A stretch of 64,000 nucleotides of DNA from Eriocheir sinensis (Eukaryota > Arthropoda > Malacostraca > Decapoda > Varunidae): contig NW_026111750.1 of assembly GCF_024679095.1 (NCBI RefSeq), positions 72,501 to 136,500 on the forward strand, in the 5' to 3' direction. The translations under genes and the position numbers were made by a program. The notes under the pieces were generated by a model. It was given only the letters and a program-made list of their open reading frames with translations. It ran no database searches and was not told where the DNA came from. Of the stretch, positions 50,836 to 61,738 are shown piece by piece (position 1 is the stretch's first letter; the number at the start of each line of letters is the position of its first letter).

Positions 50836-50999
50836 TCTAGCATGTGTGAATACTTTTGGGTCACAAGGATTTGAATACACTTGGGTACACATTTATAATT
50901 TTTATTTAACACACATAAGAGATACATGTGAGATATAGACATTCGTTACATAATACAATGTTTACGAATCTCTTTCGCCAAAGATTCAACAACACTGAC

Positions 51000-51073
51000 G
51001 ACTATCGGCCAGTGAAGTGAAGACGACGAATTAATTGACTATCGGCCAGTGAAGTGAAGACGACGAATTAATT
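51000..51073. repeat. 37-bp direct repeat, two copies
   Basis: GACTATCGGCCAGTGAAGTG followed by AAGACGACGAATTAATT, twice in tandem. Unique in the window. Confidence 0.9.
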
Positions 51074-51344
51074 AACTTTTTAAACGGTTAATTAAAACGT
51101 AATACTCATTTCTCTGACGGATAGTGAAACAGTGTAAATGACCACAAGTTTTACAATTCACAGCTGCTTTAAAAATTGAAACAACTGCGTGTCGTATACA
51201 TACAAACACTTGGTTTCGTCGATCCCAATCACATCTGGATGACGGACACGAACACAACGAAAATTTCGTAACAGGTTCCCTACAGGCCATACAGCTCAAC
51301 GATAACGGAAAGACGAAACATGTTTGACTCTTCGCTCTTAACAT
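51072..51344 (-). CDS. Cys-rich hypothetical protein (up to 90 aa)
   Basis: Contains CMACREPV, LCSCPSSRCDWD and NCKTCGHLHCF, about ten Cys and several His, so a metal-binding or disulfide-rich fold is plausible. The first in-frame codon is not ATG; the upstream codons (LRAKSQTCFVF) may be from a joint. Ends VLINRLKS. No family recognised. Confidence 0.4.
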   Translation of the reverse strand: MLRAKSQTCFVFPLSLSCMACREPVTKFSLCSCPSSRCDWDRRNQVFVCIRHAVVSIFKAAVNCKTCGHLHCFTIRQRNEYYVLINRLKS

Positions 51345-51439
51345 TGCTCTACAAATTCGAAGAGTCTATTCAACACTTTGTATTTGCCGGACGTGACAGA
51401 TTCAATTGGCGTAGGGCAGTCTAAACTATTGGTCGCTCT

Positions 51440-51615
51440 CACATTTGCACTGTGTGTATTTGCACTGTGTGTATTTGCACTGTTTGTATTTACACTGTGT
51501 GTATTTGCACTGTGTGTATTTGCACTGTTTGTATTTACACTGTGTGTATTTGCACTGTGTGTATTTGCAGTACTGTGTGTATTTGCAATGTGTGTATTTG
51601 CATCGTGTATTCATT
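51440..51615. repeat. 15-bp tandem repeat
   Basis: About twelve units of TGCACTGTGTGTATT with a few variants. Open in all frames because 15 is a multiple of three. Simple repeat. Confidence 0.95.
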
Positions 51616-51617
51616 AC

Positions 51618-51856
51618 TTTTAACATTTCACGTTCTAAAGTTTTCGGAATCGCTATCAGTTCTTGGAAATTCATAACTGTAGAAGCAAATATCGTTGATG
51701 ATAACGGTGACAGATACTTAAAAAATAACTACGGTGTTGACAATGTCATTTCGACTGCAGTTGATAGAACCATAACTAGTTCGTTCAAATTAATTGTGAT
51801 TTATACGGAAGACAACATAGTATGGGATGCATCTAAAACTCACTGTCCCTGTACCT
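51618..51856 (+). pseudogene. Family F fragment, second copy
   Basis: Matches 22761-23141 from TFNISRSKVFGIAISSW to SKTHCPC and ends at the same bases CTGTCCCTGTACC. The 5' side joins the 15-bp repeat. Confidence 0.85.
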
Positions 51857-51869
51857 ACCAGTCTTTTTT

Positions 51870-52130
51870 TTTTCCAGAATTACCCCAACCACCCGTCGTC
51901 TTCTGATACGGCGGCGACGTTGCGTAATTTCCCGCAAGCAGCAAATTCAACCTCCCGGTGCAATACCAAGATTAAAAGAATTACAGATAACAAAAAAATA
52001 ATGCTTATTAAAAGAATTGCAGACACGCCAGGATATCTCATCACTAGAAAGTTTAAAAATCTGAATGATTTTTTGGATCATTTAAAAAATAATACCAGAT
52101 TCGTTCAGCGTTGTTATTTGCCAAAATTCA
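51870..52130 (+). pseudogene. Hypothetical protein V fragment
   Basis: Open stretch with TAATLRNFPQAANSTSRC, a basic TKIKRITDNKKIMLIKRI, and YLITRKFKNLNDFLDHLKNN. N-terminus cut at the joint with F; C-terminus runs into A+T-rich repeats. Single copy. Confidence 0.45.
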
Positions 52131-52134
52131 TAAC

Positions 52135-52490
52135 GATTTTACATTATTCTATTTTTTTTTTGTATATATTTTTTTATACACATTTACATTATTTAATGTG
52201 TATCTTGCATATATATTTTATACAAATTTACGTTATTTTAAGTGTATTTGTTGATATATTTTCATTCAAATTTACATTATTTGATGTGTATTTTGTATAT
52301 GTATTTCAAAACAAATTTTCCTAATTTTATGTGTATTTTTTGTATTTCTTTTCATACAAATTTTAATTATTTATGTGTATTTTTGTATATAGTTTTATTC
52401 AAATTTAGGTTATTTTATGTACGCATTTACATTATTTAATATGTGTTTTGTATATATATTTTTATGCAAATTTACTTTATTTGATGCCAG
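52135..52490. repeat. A+T-rich degenerate tandem repeat
   Basis: About seven units of roughly 45-50 bp on the theme CAAATTTACATTATTTAATG then TGTATTTTGTATATAT. Very low G+C. Confidence 0.85.
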
Positions 52491-52494
52491 AATA

Positions 52495-52973
52495 CATCTC
52501 TTGTCTCTCTTGTTTTTGTAGAACCTTCGCTGTATGTTGAAGATCTTGAAGAAGTAGTCGGTCTGTTTGATGTGTATCAGATGCGTCCCATCCATGTAGA
52601 AGATTCCAAAGTAAAACTGCTGCAGTTTCGTGTCGTCGTTGGGGACAAATTGCCTATTCCAGACATTGTAGAAATGATCGAAAGAGAGTCCTACACCAAG
52701 CAGAAAATCGTGATCGATGTTAAACATGTACCTTTCGCTGTGCTCGAAACCCGACACGGCAAATTCGCGTTGCAGGTAACTGACTATGTTGTACACTTTG
52801 TTTCTAGTCAGTTGGTCTAACATTTCTTTGAATTCGAAGTAGAATCTTTTGAAAAATATTGAATCTGGTTTTATCGATAATAGTGCATCTTCCTCTTGTT
52901 CATTTCTTTCCGATTCAATCAGGAAGACAGAGTGTGTAACACTGGAACCGCTAGGCACCTTAAACATTTTCAC
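52495..52973 (-). CDS. Hypothetical protein U (about 155 aa before the repeat)
   Basis: Starts MFKVPSGSSVTHSVFLIES near 52967 and reads NEQEEDALLSIKPDSIFF, FKEMLDQLTRNKVYNIVSYL, HDFLLGVGLSFDHFYNVW, FYFGIFYMDGTHLIHIKQ. Composition is protein-like, rich in Phe and Tyr. The C-terminal codons after FYKNKRDKRC fall in the A+T-rich repeat, so the true end is unclear. The 5' end abuts family E at about 52980. Function unknown. Confidence 0.5.
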
Positions 52974-52984
52974 ATTTCTCTTGG

Positions 52985-53273
52985 CGAGAACAATAATTTT
53001 ATATGGAGTATGTCTGGGCCAGAAATGTTTAGCGAAGTCTACGAAAATTACATGTTAGCGTTCCCAAAAAAAACAGTGAATCAAATCAACAAAGGAGACA
53101 AAAAGAATCGGTCGGTCCTGACTCGAAAGTTTAATACGGTTCGTGGAAATAACAACGAATACCCTGTCAAGACCCACTCTGCGTTATATGTACACAAACC
53201 GCGGGACAATATTTACTTCGTGAGCGATACTAAAAACGTTAACGAGAGGGTTGTCGTTATTTCCACAGCATAA
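52985..53273 (+). pseudogene. Family E, C-terminal part with native stop
   Basis: Reads FIWSMSGPEMFSEVYENYM, FPKKTVNQINKGDKKNRSV, HKPRDNIYFVSDTKNVN and ERVVVISTA with a stop at 53273. The most complete end of E in the window. Confidence 0.8.
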
Positions 53274-53369
53274 ATGTCACTAACTTCTTGTAGGTGCTTG
53301 GCACTCATGAAGAAATTCGAAGAACTCATCACAGACTGCAGTAGAAAGAGAAAGATAAAAGTTGAGTTC

Positions 53370-54195
53370 AGAATCGTATCTTATCTATATTCTGTTCTAT
53401 CTGAATCTGTTCGCAGCAACTCTCTAGTTGTGTGTGACATTGGCATGGGTCTCTCTGCGCGCATGCAATTGTAAGCTAATACTTCCTTGTCGTCAACAGA
53501 TTCCAGACAATCGTCAATGCAACTCTACACAAGACATGTATCTCTACATCTTGCATAAGTCGAGGCGCTTAGCGCGTCGCCTCTTCTTCCCGGTGGCATC
53601 TGTCTTACCCTCGGTCTTCCGACGGCGCCCTTTTTTGTTGGCTCGTCTAATTGTCAAAGCTGCCATCATCGATTAACTTTAACCAGATAAATATTTAGAA
53701 TTCGTCGCAGACGGCAGAGTGATTCCTCGGGTGTTAGAGTGATTCTTCGGGTGTTTGGCTCTCTTGCTTTTTCCTAATTTATTTGTAGGTCTTCAACAAT
53801 ACCGGCTGGTCACATTACTTTTTATTCCGTCTTGTGTGCAGAACAGGTGTGTAAATGTGCGTGTTTTGGATTTACAAAATCGACTTTAAAAACAAAAAGA
53901 GGAGGAGAATGGTAGGATTCTTTACGAAATATTACCAGATTAAAGATGTAGCTGCACATGGCGGTATCCGTACAAGGCGTATCTATCGAGTCACCTCAAA
54001 TTCTATCCAAAATAAATTCGGATCGATCTAAGTTAGACCCCTTTTTAAACTAAATTACAGTTGATAAAAATACGGTCTTCGGCGTAACGCTATTTAAGAT
54101 CATCAAAAATATTAACTTGAACACCGCGTTGTGAACCACCAATAAAAATAGAGTCTAGGCGTGAGTCCAAATTAAGTTCGACTCAAATTAAGTTC
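53370..54195. repeat. Segmental duplicate of 21090-21900
   Basis: Direct, nearly identical copy, differing mainly by single bases. It carries a longer open piece of BP on the minus strand (next entry) and is followed by a 47-bp array where the other copy is followed by the coiled-coil gene. Confidence 0.85.
53544..53666 (-). pseudogene. Basic protein BP, N-terminal piece
   Basis: ATG-led MAALTIRRANKKGRRRK then TEGKTDATGKKRRRAKRL, after which a joint adds DLCKM and a stop. No nonsense codon, unlike 21299-21388. Basic residues make up about 40 percent of the first 35 residues by eye. Confidence 0.6.
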
Positions 54196-54322
54196 GGTCT
54201 ACATTACAGACGAAGTCACGCATTCACATTTACAGACGAAGTCACGCATTCACCAACGTCTCAGAATTGGTCTACATTGCAGACAAAGTCACGCATTCAC
54301 CAACGTCTCAGAATTGGTCAGG
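54196..54322 (+). repeat. 47-bp tandem array, short
   Basis: Two and a half units starting GGTCTACATTACAGACGAAG, directly after the 53370-54195 duplicate. Confidence 0.9.
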
Positions 54323-54599
54323 ACCGTCGACTCACATGACAAAGCTAACGTGACGTATCCAACACCAACAGCTTATGAATAGGAGATCATAATCTCAGTG
54401 TGCAGTGTCACATAATCTCCTCAATATATAAATTCACTTGTCGTTGTCGTTTACTCAGCCACATCTATTACATCTTAACTCTAGAGGTAGGAAAGAGTAT
54501 TACATCTTAACTCTATTTTGGGATCTTGATATTTTGAGATCAAGTAAGAGATAGCACGAGGTGAACGCTAGCTCGAGTGGGGTCCAACATCTGACGATT
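54323..54599. repeat. Spacer shared with 12930-13080
   Basis: TTACTCAGCCACATCTATTA to CGAGTGGGGTCCAACATCTG repeats 12940-13070. No gene. Confidence 0.7.
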
Positions 54600-55076
54600 T
54601 CGTTTCAAGAAAACAGCTAGGAAGAGAAGCAGATCGGTGTCGTTGTGAATTTCAAAAGACACTTGATGACTGTTGAACAGGTTGAAGCAATCGAATCCCG
54701 ATTTGTCAAAACAAGTGAAGAAAGAGTCGGTGTCTGTTCTTACGGTCATACCGACTGTTGTGGCTGTGGATTTAATATTGGCAACGGCTCTGTAGAACTG
54801 TTCGAAATTACCGTTGTTGACCAGTCTGGTAAAACATCTCTTCCATTCTTCTGTACAACGGCGATGATACCGTTCCAAGACATCTGAAGGACAGATAAAA
54901 AGACTGTCGATTTTGGTAATGTGTTCGTAAAATTTATTATTATTGAACAACAAAATATTTTCGTTGATGTTGATTTGATCCATCTTGGAATTGACTGTGC
55001 GGTAGTCGGTCACGACCGAATCTCGAATCTCAGTGACTACTCCAAGGCAATTCAATTCTTTCGCTGTTATTTCCAC
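54600..55076 (-). pseudogene. Hypothetical protein W fragment (about 155 codons)
   Basis: Open from VEITAKELNCLGVVTEIRD through NILLFNNNKFYEHITKID, DVLERYHRRCTEEWKRCF and DSFFTCFDKSGFDCFNLF to LLLFLAVFLKRN, then a joint. The 5' end is joined to family E over the shared string CGTGGAAATAACA. Helical with several Cys. Single copy; not recognised. Confidence 0.5.
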
Positions 55077-55450
55077 GAACCGTATTAAACTTTCGAGACA
55101 GGACCGACCGATTCTTTTTGTCTCCTTTGTTGATTTGATTCACTGTTTTTTTGGGGAACGCTAACATGTAATTTTCGTAGACTTCACTAGACATTTCTGG
55201 CCCAGACATACTCCATATAAAATTATTGTTCATCACACTACTGAATCGAACATCGAGAAAAGGCAATTGTGTCTTATCTTCAGAGTTATTAGGCAGGTTG
55301 TTCGAAATGTCAATCCCGCCGTTGATATACACGCTTTTTCCGTTGTTTTTTATTTTTATTACTCTATTCCTAATATCGTCAGCAGTAGGTTCTCCAGTAA
55401 TGTCAAATTGCAGATTTCTGAATTTTGTGTATACTTCCGCTTCCAAGAAA
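55060..55450 (-). pseudogene. Family E, middle fragment
   Basis: Reads EAEVYTKFRNLQFDITG to KFNTVRGNN, same span as the pieces at 15607 and 46190 and open throughout. It has NGKSVYINGGIDISNN and FSSVMNNNFIWS. The far side joins spacer at AAGAAAGATCAACAC. Confidence 0.8.
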
Positions 55451-56370
55451 GATCAACACATGCGTCAAGCAGTCAAGTGCTCAGATGTGCAATTCGCCTT
55501 CCTGTTACAATTTATCATCTCAAATCAAATCTTAACTCTATTCTGAATCCATGAGTTCAGTTGACCGTCAAAGCAAAGTCACACATTCAATAGCAGGGGT
55601 CAGGTGCTCGGATGTGCAATTGTTACTCCTCACAGCCGCTCGGATGTGCAATTGTTACACCTCACAGCCACACTTTCAGCCACATTTATTACATCTTAAC
55701 TCTAGAGGTAGGAAAGAGTATTACATCTTAACTCTATTTTGGGATCCAACATTGATCTCGACATCAATTGTGCAGTTATCGACATGTAGCAGCAGTCAGT
55801 TGCTCGGATGGGCACGACATCTTTTTGCTAACGAACAGATGAGACAAAGTCACACATTCACTAGCAGCAGTCAGGTACTCTGATGTGCAATTCGTCTTGT
55901 TACACCCATAACATCTGAACTCTAGCAATTCGTCTTGTTAGTTGTCGACATGTCACGACATCGTCTTCTTACACCTCACAGTCTACTACATCTCCACATC
56001 TACTACATCTTAACTCTAAGTAAATGTGTGACTTTGTTTCAACAGTCAACTGAAAATCTACTATATGTACATAACCCGAGATTCATGTACATAACCCGAA
56101 ATTAATCTTATCTTCTCACTTGGTTGCATTGCTTACACCTCTCAGCCACATCTACTACAGAGGTAGGTAAGCTATGCTCACGAGAGTTCAGAGTGGCGGA
56201 GGTAGGTAAGAGTTCAACACTTGCTACACCTCACAGCCTACTGCTTAACTCTATTCTGAATCTTATCTTCTCAATTAGTTGTACAGGTAGGTAAGCTATG
56301 CTCACGAGAGTATGTACATAACCCGAAATGAATCTTATCTTCTCACTTGGTTGCATTGCTTACACCTCTC
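55451..56370. repeat. Spacer built from recurring words
   Basis: 55460-55740 repeats 12640-13440; later parts hold three copies of TTATCTTCTCACTTGGTTGC-type and GGTAGGTAAGCTATGCTCAC phrases. No gene. Confidence 0.75.
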
Positions 56371-56372
56371 AA

Positions 56373-56750
56373 GACGCTAAAATTAATGAAATAAGTTTAT
56401 TTAGTCAAGAGTTAGCCGATTCTACAAAGAAGCATATGGATGAATTACAAAATCAACAAACTAAACACGAAGAAGAAAAATCTGAATTAAGGAAAGAAAT
56501 TGAAAAGTCATCTGCCAAAGTACAACAAATAATGACGATATACAAAGATGTAGATACGAAATTCTTAGAAGTTAATGCAAATATACGAAAGATAATCCAA
56601 GAGAAAGACCGACTGAACGCAGAATTATCTGAAAATAAAAACAAGATCGATCTTATGCAAAATGAATACGACCAACTCCAACAACGTAATAACGAATTAG
56701 ATACAGAGAATGATCAATTCAAACAAGAGTTGACTCAAAATAAAACATCT
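56373..56750 (+). pseudogene. Family C fragment
   Basis: Starts at AGACGCTAAAATTAATG and reads to FKQELTQNKTS. Open, with DVDTKFLEV and QNEYDQLQQ as small differences. Followed by spacer. Confidence 0.8.
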
Positions 56751-56859
56751 TATCTTCAAATATTCATAGGCAAGAGTTCAAATGAATTTATAATAGTACC
56801 CCCTGAAAAGCACACGAATGGTTGACTTTGTCTTATATATCGACCGATTCTGAGACGCA

Positions 56860-57176
56860 AGCTCAATCCCCGCCCGGTGCCACCAAGCTGGGTTATTTCA
56901 GCCGCCGCCGAGTGGCTTAAAACTACCCACATGCTGTCCAGAAGACCACCTATCAACCCGGACTCTAGATTCTAGGATCAAAGATGAGCTCTGGGAGGGC
57001 AGCATGAGCCAATGCAAGATGGCGCCACTATAAACACTCGCCTGCGCCAGAACGGGCTGGGCCGACCATCAGGACCTACCGGAAAGAAGCCTTGGACCGA
57101 CCATCAGGATCCACCGGGAAGAAGCCTACCGGCGCAATAGTCTGCAATGTAAAAAAAAAAAAAATAAATAAATAAA
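56860..57176 (+). mobile_element. tRNA-derived SINE, 5'-truncated
   Basis: The start AAGCTCAATCCCCGCC resembles a Pol III B box, the body is G+C-rich and unlike its surroundings, with ACCATCAGGACCTACCGG and a second version ACCATCAGGATCCACCGG, and the end is A14 followed by TAAATAAATAAATAG, a typical SINE tail. I believe this consensus (with GAGGGCAGCATGAGCCAATG) is common in penaeid shrimp sequences; that is from memory and should be checked. Confidence 0.65.
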
Positions 57177-57199
57177 TAGTACCCCTTAGAGTGTAAATG

Positions 57200-57430
57200 A
57201 AATACACTGTAGACAAATTTCATTGGTGAATGCGTGACTTTGTCTGCAATGTAGACCGATTCTGAGACATTGGTGAATGCGTGACTTTGTCTGCAATGTA
57301 GACCAATTCTGAGACGTTGGTGAATGCGTGACTTTGTCTGCAATATAGACCAATTCTGAGACGTTGGTGAATGCGCAATGTAGACCGCTTCTGCGACATT
57401 GGTGAATGTGTGACTTTGTCTGCAATATTT
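57200..57430 (-). repeat. 47-bp tandem array
   Basis: About five units, the inverse of the right end of the 37105 array including its flank (ATACACTGTAGACAAATTTC), and similar to 748-960. Confidence 0.9.
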
Positions 57431-57674
57431 GTGATGGTTGACATTAAGAATAGTTCTCGATTGGACGTGCGTGTGCAGGCAATGAAACGAGTTGTTTCAT
57501 TGCATAGTTTTAAATTGCTTTGAAACGAGTTGTTTCATTGCATAGTTTTTAAGTTTGCTTTGAAACCGTTGTTTCTCCTGGCTCTAGATTTTTAAGTTAG
57601 TTATAAGGTTTGGAAACGAGTTGTTTCTAAATTGCAGCTAGTTATCATTTTTATCATTTATCATTTGCTTACAA
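57431..57674. repeat. Palindromic-core repeats, copy of 28905-29090
   Basis: Units with GAAACGAGTTGTTTC; nearly the same as 28905-29090, direct orientation, with the first unit changed. Preceded by a short unique link. Confidence 0.8.
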
Positions 57675-57790
57675 ATGTAGACCAATTCTGAGACGTTGGT
57701 GAATGCGTGACTTCGTCTGTAAATGTGAATGCGTGACTTCGTCTGTAATGAAGACCGATTCTGAGACGTTGGTGAATGCGTGACTTCGTG
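57675..57790 (-). repeat. 47-bp tandem array, short
   Basis: About two and a half units of the TTCGTCTGTAATG type, joined directly to the distal end of family C. Confidence 0.9.
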
Positions 57791-57794
57791 ATTA

Positions 57795-58875
57795 TCTCCT
57801 TGGAGGATTCGTTCTCTATGATCATATTCTGAATTTGTTGGTTTAACAGTTCAATATCTTCTTTTTGCTTTTGGATAACGTCCTGATGCTTTTGGATAAG
57901 GTCCTGATTCAATGTTTCGGTCTTTCTCATCTCTTCTTGAAAGTCCTTCAATTCTGTTATCAATTGTGTTGATATTTCTTTCTCTGCGATCAGATCGTTA
58001 ATTTCTTGGGTCAGCCGTGCAATCTCTGGTGTTTGCGTTTCGGTATTTTGGTTAGACTCTTCGATATTTTTCCTGTTTTCATTAATTTGGTCTTTTAACC
58101 GGTTGATTTCGGAATCTTTGTCAATCACGGTTTTCGCAATCTTATTCAATTCTTCGTTAGAGCTTGATAACGTCAGGTTAGTTACTTGCAATGCATTTGC
58201 ACGTGCGGTTTCAGCTGCTAGTATTTCCTGGGAGGATTTGTTCTCTGTGGTCATATCCTCAATTTGTTTGTTCAACCGTATAATTTCGTCTTCTTTTTTT
58301 TTCAGTAATATCGATGTCATTACTCTTTTCACTCAGTTGGGTTTCGAGAGCAGTTTTCTCTTGCTGGAGGCGAGTGACATCTTGCTGGAGTCCATCTCTC
58401 GTTTGTGTCTCTTGTAGGAGTAGAGTTTTATTTTGAGTCAACTCTTGTTTGAATTGATCATTCTCTGTATCTAATTCGTTATTACGTTGTTGGAGTTGTT
58501 CGTATTCATTTTGCATAAGATCGATCTTGTTTTTATTTTCAGATAATTCTGCGTTCAGTCGGTCTTTCTCTTGGATTATCTTTCGTATATTTGCATTAAC
58601 TTCTAAGAATTTCTTATCTACATCATTGTATATCGTCATTATTTGTTGTACTTTGGCAGATGACTTTTCAATTTCTTTCCTTAATTCAGATTTTTCTTCT
58701 TCGTGTTTAGTTTGTTGATTTTGTAATTCATCCATGTGCTTCTGTGTAGAATCGGCTAACTCTTGACTAAATAAACTTATTTCATTAATTTTAGCGTCTA
58801 ACTCACTCTGGCACTTATCCAGTTTTTGTTTACAGGATTCTAATGCTTCATCGTTCTTTTCAAACTGGCCGGTTA
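57795..58875 (-). pseudogene. Family C, most complete copy (frameshifted)
   Basis: Minus strand from GGCCAGTTTGA at 58875 through about 350 codons. The frame breaks near 58305-58320, where the codons for DLSRLLKKQED in the 13436 copy are altered by small indels, and is open again to IIENESSKEIIT. Contains the whole known span: CKQKLDKCQSELDAKINE, coiled coil, SSSNEELNKIAKT, TETQTPEIARLTQEIND and DVIQKQKEDIELLNQQ. A long, almost pure coiled coil; function unknown. Confidence 0.8.
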
Positions 58876-58879
58876 GTTT

Positions 58880-59225
58880 GTAGATTTTTCAATTTGCCAT
58901 GTATACGTGTGTATGTAAGTTTATGTAAGCCATTACATTTTTTACGTATGGCTCCAACATATATGCCTCGAATAGTGTAAGACATGTGCAGCCATCTTCA
59001 ATACTCAATAGGATAAGATTTGTAGTTTAGCGATTTGCAAAGATCTTAATATTTGTCTTCTATGAGGACGTATATTTATGTAATATATACATTAAAAAAA
59101 CTAAAAAAAATTTACATTGTTTTATTTTTAACAAATGTACATTACATTATTTAACAAATGTACTAGCAAATTATTTTCCAATTCACGTCATTTTTATACT
59201 TAGTCAAAATCGAGGAACAATAACA
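58880..59225. repeat. Spacer copied from 45600-45850, then a B-tail scrap
   Basis: 58905-59165 repeats 45600-45850 inverted. 59170-59223 is a B-tail scrap (TTTTCCAATTCACGTCATTT) as at 19690. No gene. Confidence 0.75.
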
Positions 59226-60795
59226 CTGGGTAACAAAAAAATATTTTTTGAAAATCGTCCAGGGTTTTCCAGCTGAATTAGACTAATTTTGATGCTCTGA
59301 GTCCGAAAATGACCTTGGTTTTGCTCAATCAGGTCAAGATTTTTCGCTACAGAATTTTTTTTATAATCGATTTTTCGTAAAAAAACAAATTTCTGCGTAT
59401 CATCAGCTGAGAAACCCTGACGATTTTTTTCGTTTTCCTCAAGAAATAAATGTCAACGTATCCAAATTCATTCAGTTTTTATTTACTCCATCAAATTTGA
59501 TAAGCATATAATACTTCTAAATAAACGTTACGTGACACAAAATTTCAGAGTTCACGGCATAAATCGGCGTTTCTTCGATTCCCGTGCGTGAGCAGCTGCT
59601 GGGTTGTCTCTCTTCAGCGACCAGCAGTAGTCCGCCAGCATGACTGCATCCCACCTCCCCTGGTACCTCTCCTCCATTTGGCGCATGTCCTGATGGAACC
59701 TTTCTCCCTGCTCGTCGCTCATCGCCCCAAGGTTTTCAGGAAACTTCTCCATGTGTGAGAATAGGAAGTGCATCTTTATACTCATCAAACACCCGAGTTT
59801 TTGAAAAGCCTCTATCATGCTGCTGATGAGTCTGGCGTGGTTTGCTGCCTTCGTGTTCCCCAGGAAGTTGTTCACCACCTCCACAAACGATTTCCAGGCG
59901 GCGCACTCTAGCGTGTTCATGGAGTTTTGGGACTCTGTGTCGTTGATGAGCTACCGTATCTGTGGGCCATCGAAAATGCCGGCCTTCAGCTTCTCAATGG
60001 TCAGTCGAGGAAAGGCTCGGCACAGGTAGTTGAAGCACCTCACATCCTTGTCCAAAGCGCGCGTGAACTGTTTCATTAACCCAAGCTTCATGTGCAGCGG
60101 TGGGATCAATATCTTCTCCCGGTCAACAAGAGGTTCGTTTATGATGTTTCTCGCCCCAGGTACTAACTGCTCTCGCGCCGGCCACTCTTTCTTTACATAG
60201 TGCTGGGCTCTGTCTCGACTGTCCCACATACATATAAAGCATGGGTACTTTGTGAACCCGGACTGCTGACCAAGTAGAAAGTTCACCATCTTGAGGTCGA
60301 CGCAGATGATCCATTGGTGCTGCTCATATTGGATTTTGTCGAGCACGTACTTCACTGCTTCATAGTTCTCTTCGAGAGTTGTGGAGTGCGCAAGAGGGAT
60401 TGAGGAGAACTGGTTCCCGTTGTGGAGGAGCACACACTTCAAAGAGCGCTTGCAGCTGTCAATGAAGAGTCGCCAATCTCTCGGATCGTATTGAGAAGCG
60501 CCGAGTTTAACAAAAAGACCGGCGACATCTCGGCAGTACACGAGGTCTTCCTCCTGGCAGAAGTAGCCCATGTAGTCCTCATGCCTTCTACGAAAGAAAG
60601 TGATACGCGCGTCCTCGCCAAGTAGATTTTTCTCTTTGAGTCTAGAGACCAACAGCTCGGAGGAAGTCTTCGACAAGCTGAGATCCCGAACCAGATCATT
60701 AAGCTCACCTTGTGAAAAGGGCTGCGGACCATACTCCTCTTCTATATCTCCTCCCTCGTCTGTAGTGGTGGCCTCGTCGTCGCTGTCAGGAAGCT
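59226..60795 (-). mobile_element. DNA-transposon remnant, coding region truncated at its 5' end
   Basis: Left boundary CACTGGGTAACAAAAAAAT looks like a transposon end and starts inside a B-tail scrap. It is followed by a 320-bp non-coding part that I believe is widespread in arthropod genomes, then the transposase-like ORF (next entry). The right side stops within the ORF, where family C sequence begins at TGCGTTCAG. Family name not certain. Confidence 0.6.
59552..60790 (-). pseudogene. Transposon-encoded protein with one nonsense codon
   Basis: About 410 codons: FSQGELNDLVRDLSLSK, FFRRRHEDYMGYFCQEED, QHQWIICVDLKMVNFLLGQQ, YPCFICMWDSRDRAQHYV, HMKLGLMKQFTRALDKD, then TAG at about 59951-59953, then ECAAWKSFVEVVNNFLGN, EKFPENLGAMSDEQGERFHQ and YQGRWDAVMLADYCW to the stop. 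The SDEQGERFHQD and MLADYCW blocks are shared by many arthropod and vertebrate transposon-derived proteins of unknown mechanism. Nonsense codon and 5' truncation make it dead. Confidence 0.65.
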
Positions 60796-60796
60796 C

Positions 60797-61122
60797 TCTG
60801 CGTTCAGTCGGTCTTTCTCTTGGATTATCTTTCGTATATTTGCATTAACTTCTAAGAATTTCTTATCTACATCTTTGTATATCGTCATTATTTGTTGTAC
60901 TTTGGCAGATGACTTTTCAATTTCTTTCCTTAATTCAGATTTTTCTTCTTCGTGTTTAGTTTGTTGATTTTGTAATTCATCCATGTGCTTCTTTGTAGAA
61001 TCGGCTAACTCTTGACTAAATAAACTTATTTCATTAATTTTAGCGTCTAACTCACTCTGGCACTTATCCAGTTTTTGTTTACAGGATTCTAATGCTTCAT
61101 CGTTCTTATCAAACTGGCCGAA
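60797..61122 (-). pseudogene. Family C, N-terminal fragment
   Basis: Begins at GGCCAGTTTGATAAG (61122) and reads CKQKLDKCQSELDAKINE to EKDRLNAE, then the transposon. No frame break. It may be the other flank of a C copy into which the transposon came, but no second half is at the other side. Confidence 0.8.
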
Positions 61123-61230
61123 GTCACGCATTCACATTTACAGACGAGGTCACGCATTCACCAACGTCTCAGAATTGGTCTACATTGCAGACAAAGTCAC
61201 GCATTCACCAACGTCTCAAAATTGGTAAAG
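61123..61230 (+). repeat. 47-bp array, short
   Basis: Two and a half units joined directly to the family C boundary GGCC at one side and the long-unit repeat at the other. Confidence 0.9.
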
Positions 61231-61610
61231 TGACAAGTCAGAAAAGTCTGAGGGAATAAGCATGCAACACTCGTATAGTATTCAGAATCAGTCTACTGCT
61301 GACATAAAGTCTCGCATTCACACAACTAGCAACATCTGCAACGCATTTGATCCAACTCTGAGACAAAGTAAGATTTGTATTCAGAATCACGCAGGTCACA
61401 CAATAGTATTCAGAATCCGTCTACAGCTGACACAAAGTCTCGCATTCACCACCATCTGCAACTCTTGAGGGTTTAAGTCATGCAACAACACGTATAGTAT
61501 TCAGAATACGTTTACCACTGACACAAAGTCTCATATTCACACAACATCTGCAGCATTCTCTGAGACAAAGTGACAAGTCAGAAAAGTCTGAGGAATAAGC
61601 ATGCAACACT
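61231..61610. repeat. Long-unit repeat, inverted copy of 11281-12115
   Basis: Two units, nearly identical to 34200-34530. Each holds GACACAAAGTCTCGCATTCA or a variant. Confidence 0.85.
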
Positions 61611-61738
61611 GGGAGTTGGTGGTGTTGGTGTAGTTGTTAGATAACTCGTTGAAGGAGCTTCTAACGAAGGAGAAGTATGCGGAGGAGGAGGGTTAATCGG
61701 AGGAGGATTAATCTGAGTTTCTAAATCAATCGGAGTTT
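61611..61738 (-). pseudogene. Pro-rich tail out of frame behind the secreted ORF
   Basis: Just downstream of the next gene's stop, another frame reads ETPIDLETQINPPPINPPPP then HTSPSLEAPSTSYLTTTPTP. A small indel would join it to that gene as a Pro/Thr-rich tail. Its far end passes into the long-unit repeat. Confidence 0.35.

Noticed and set aside
51426..51676. Cys/Tyr-rich repeat ORFs (CKYTQ, CVYLH)
   Set aside because: Simple 15-bp repeat, open in every frame.
60422..60848. Plus-strand ORFs inside the transposon
   Set aside because: Antisense shadows of the transposon-encoded protein.
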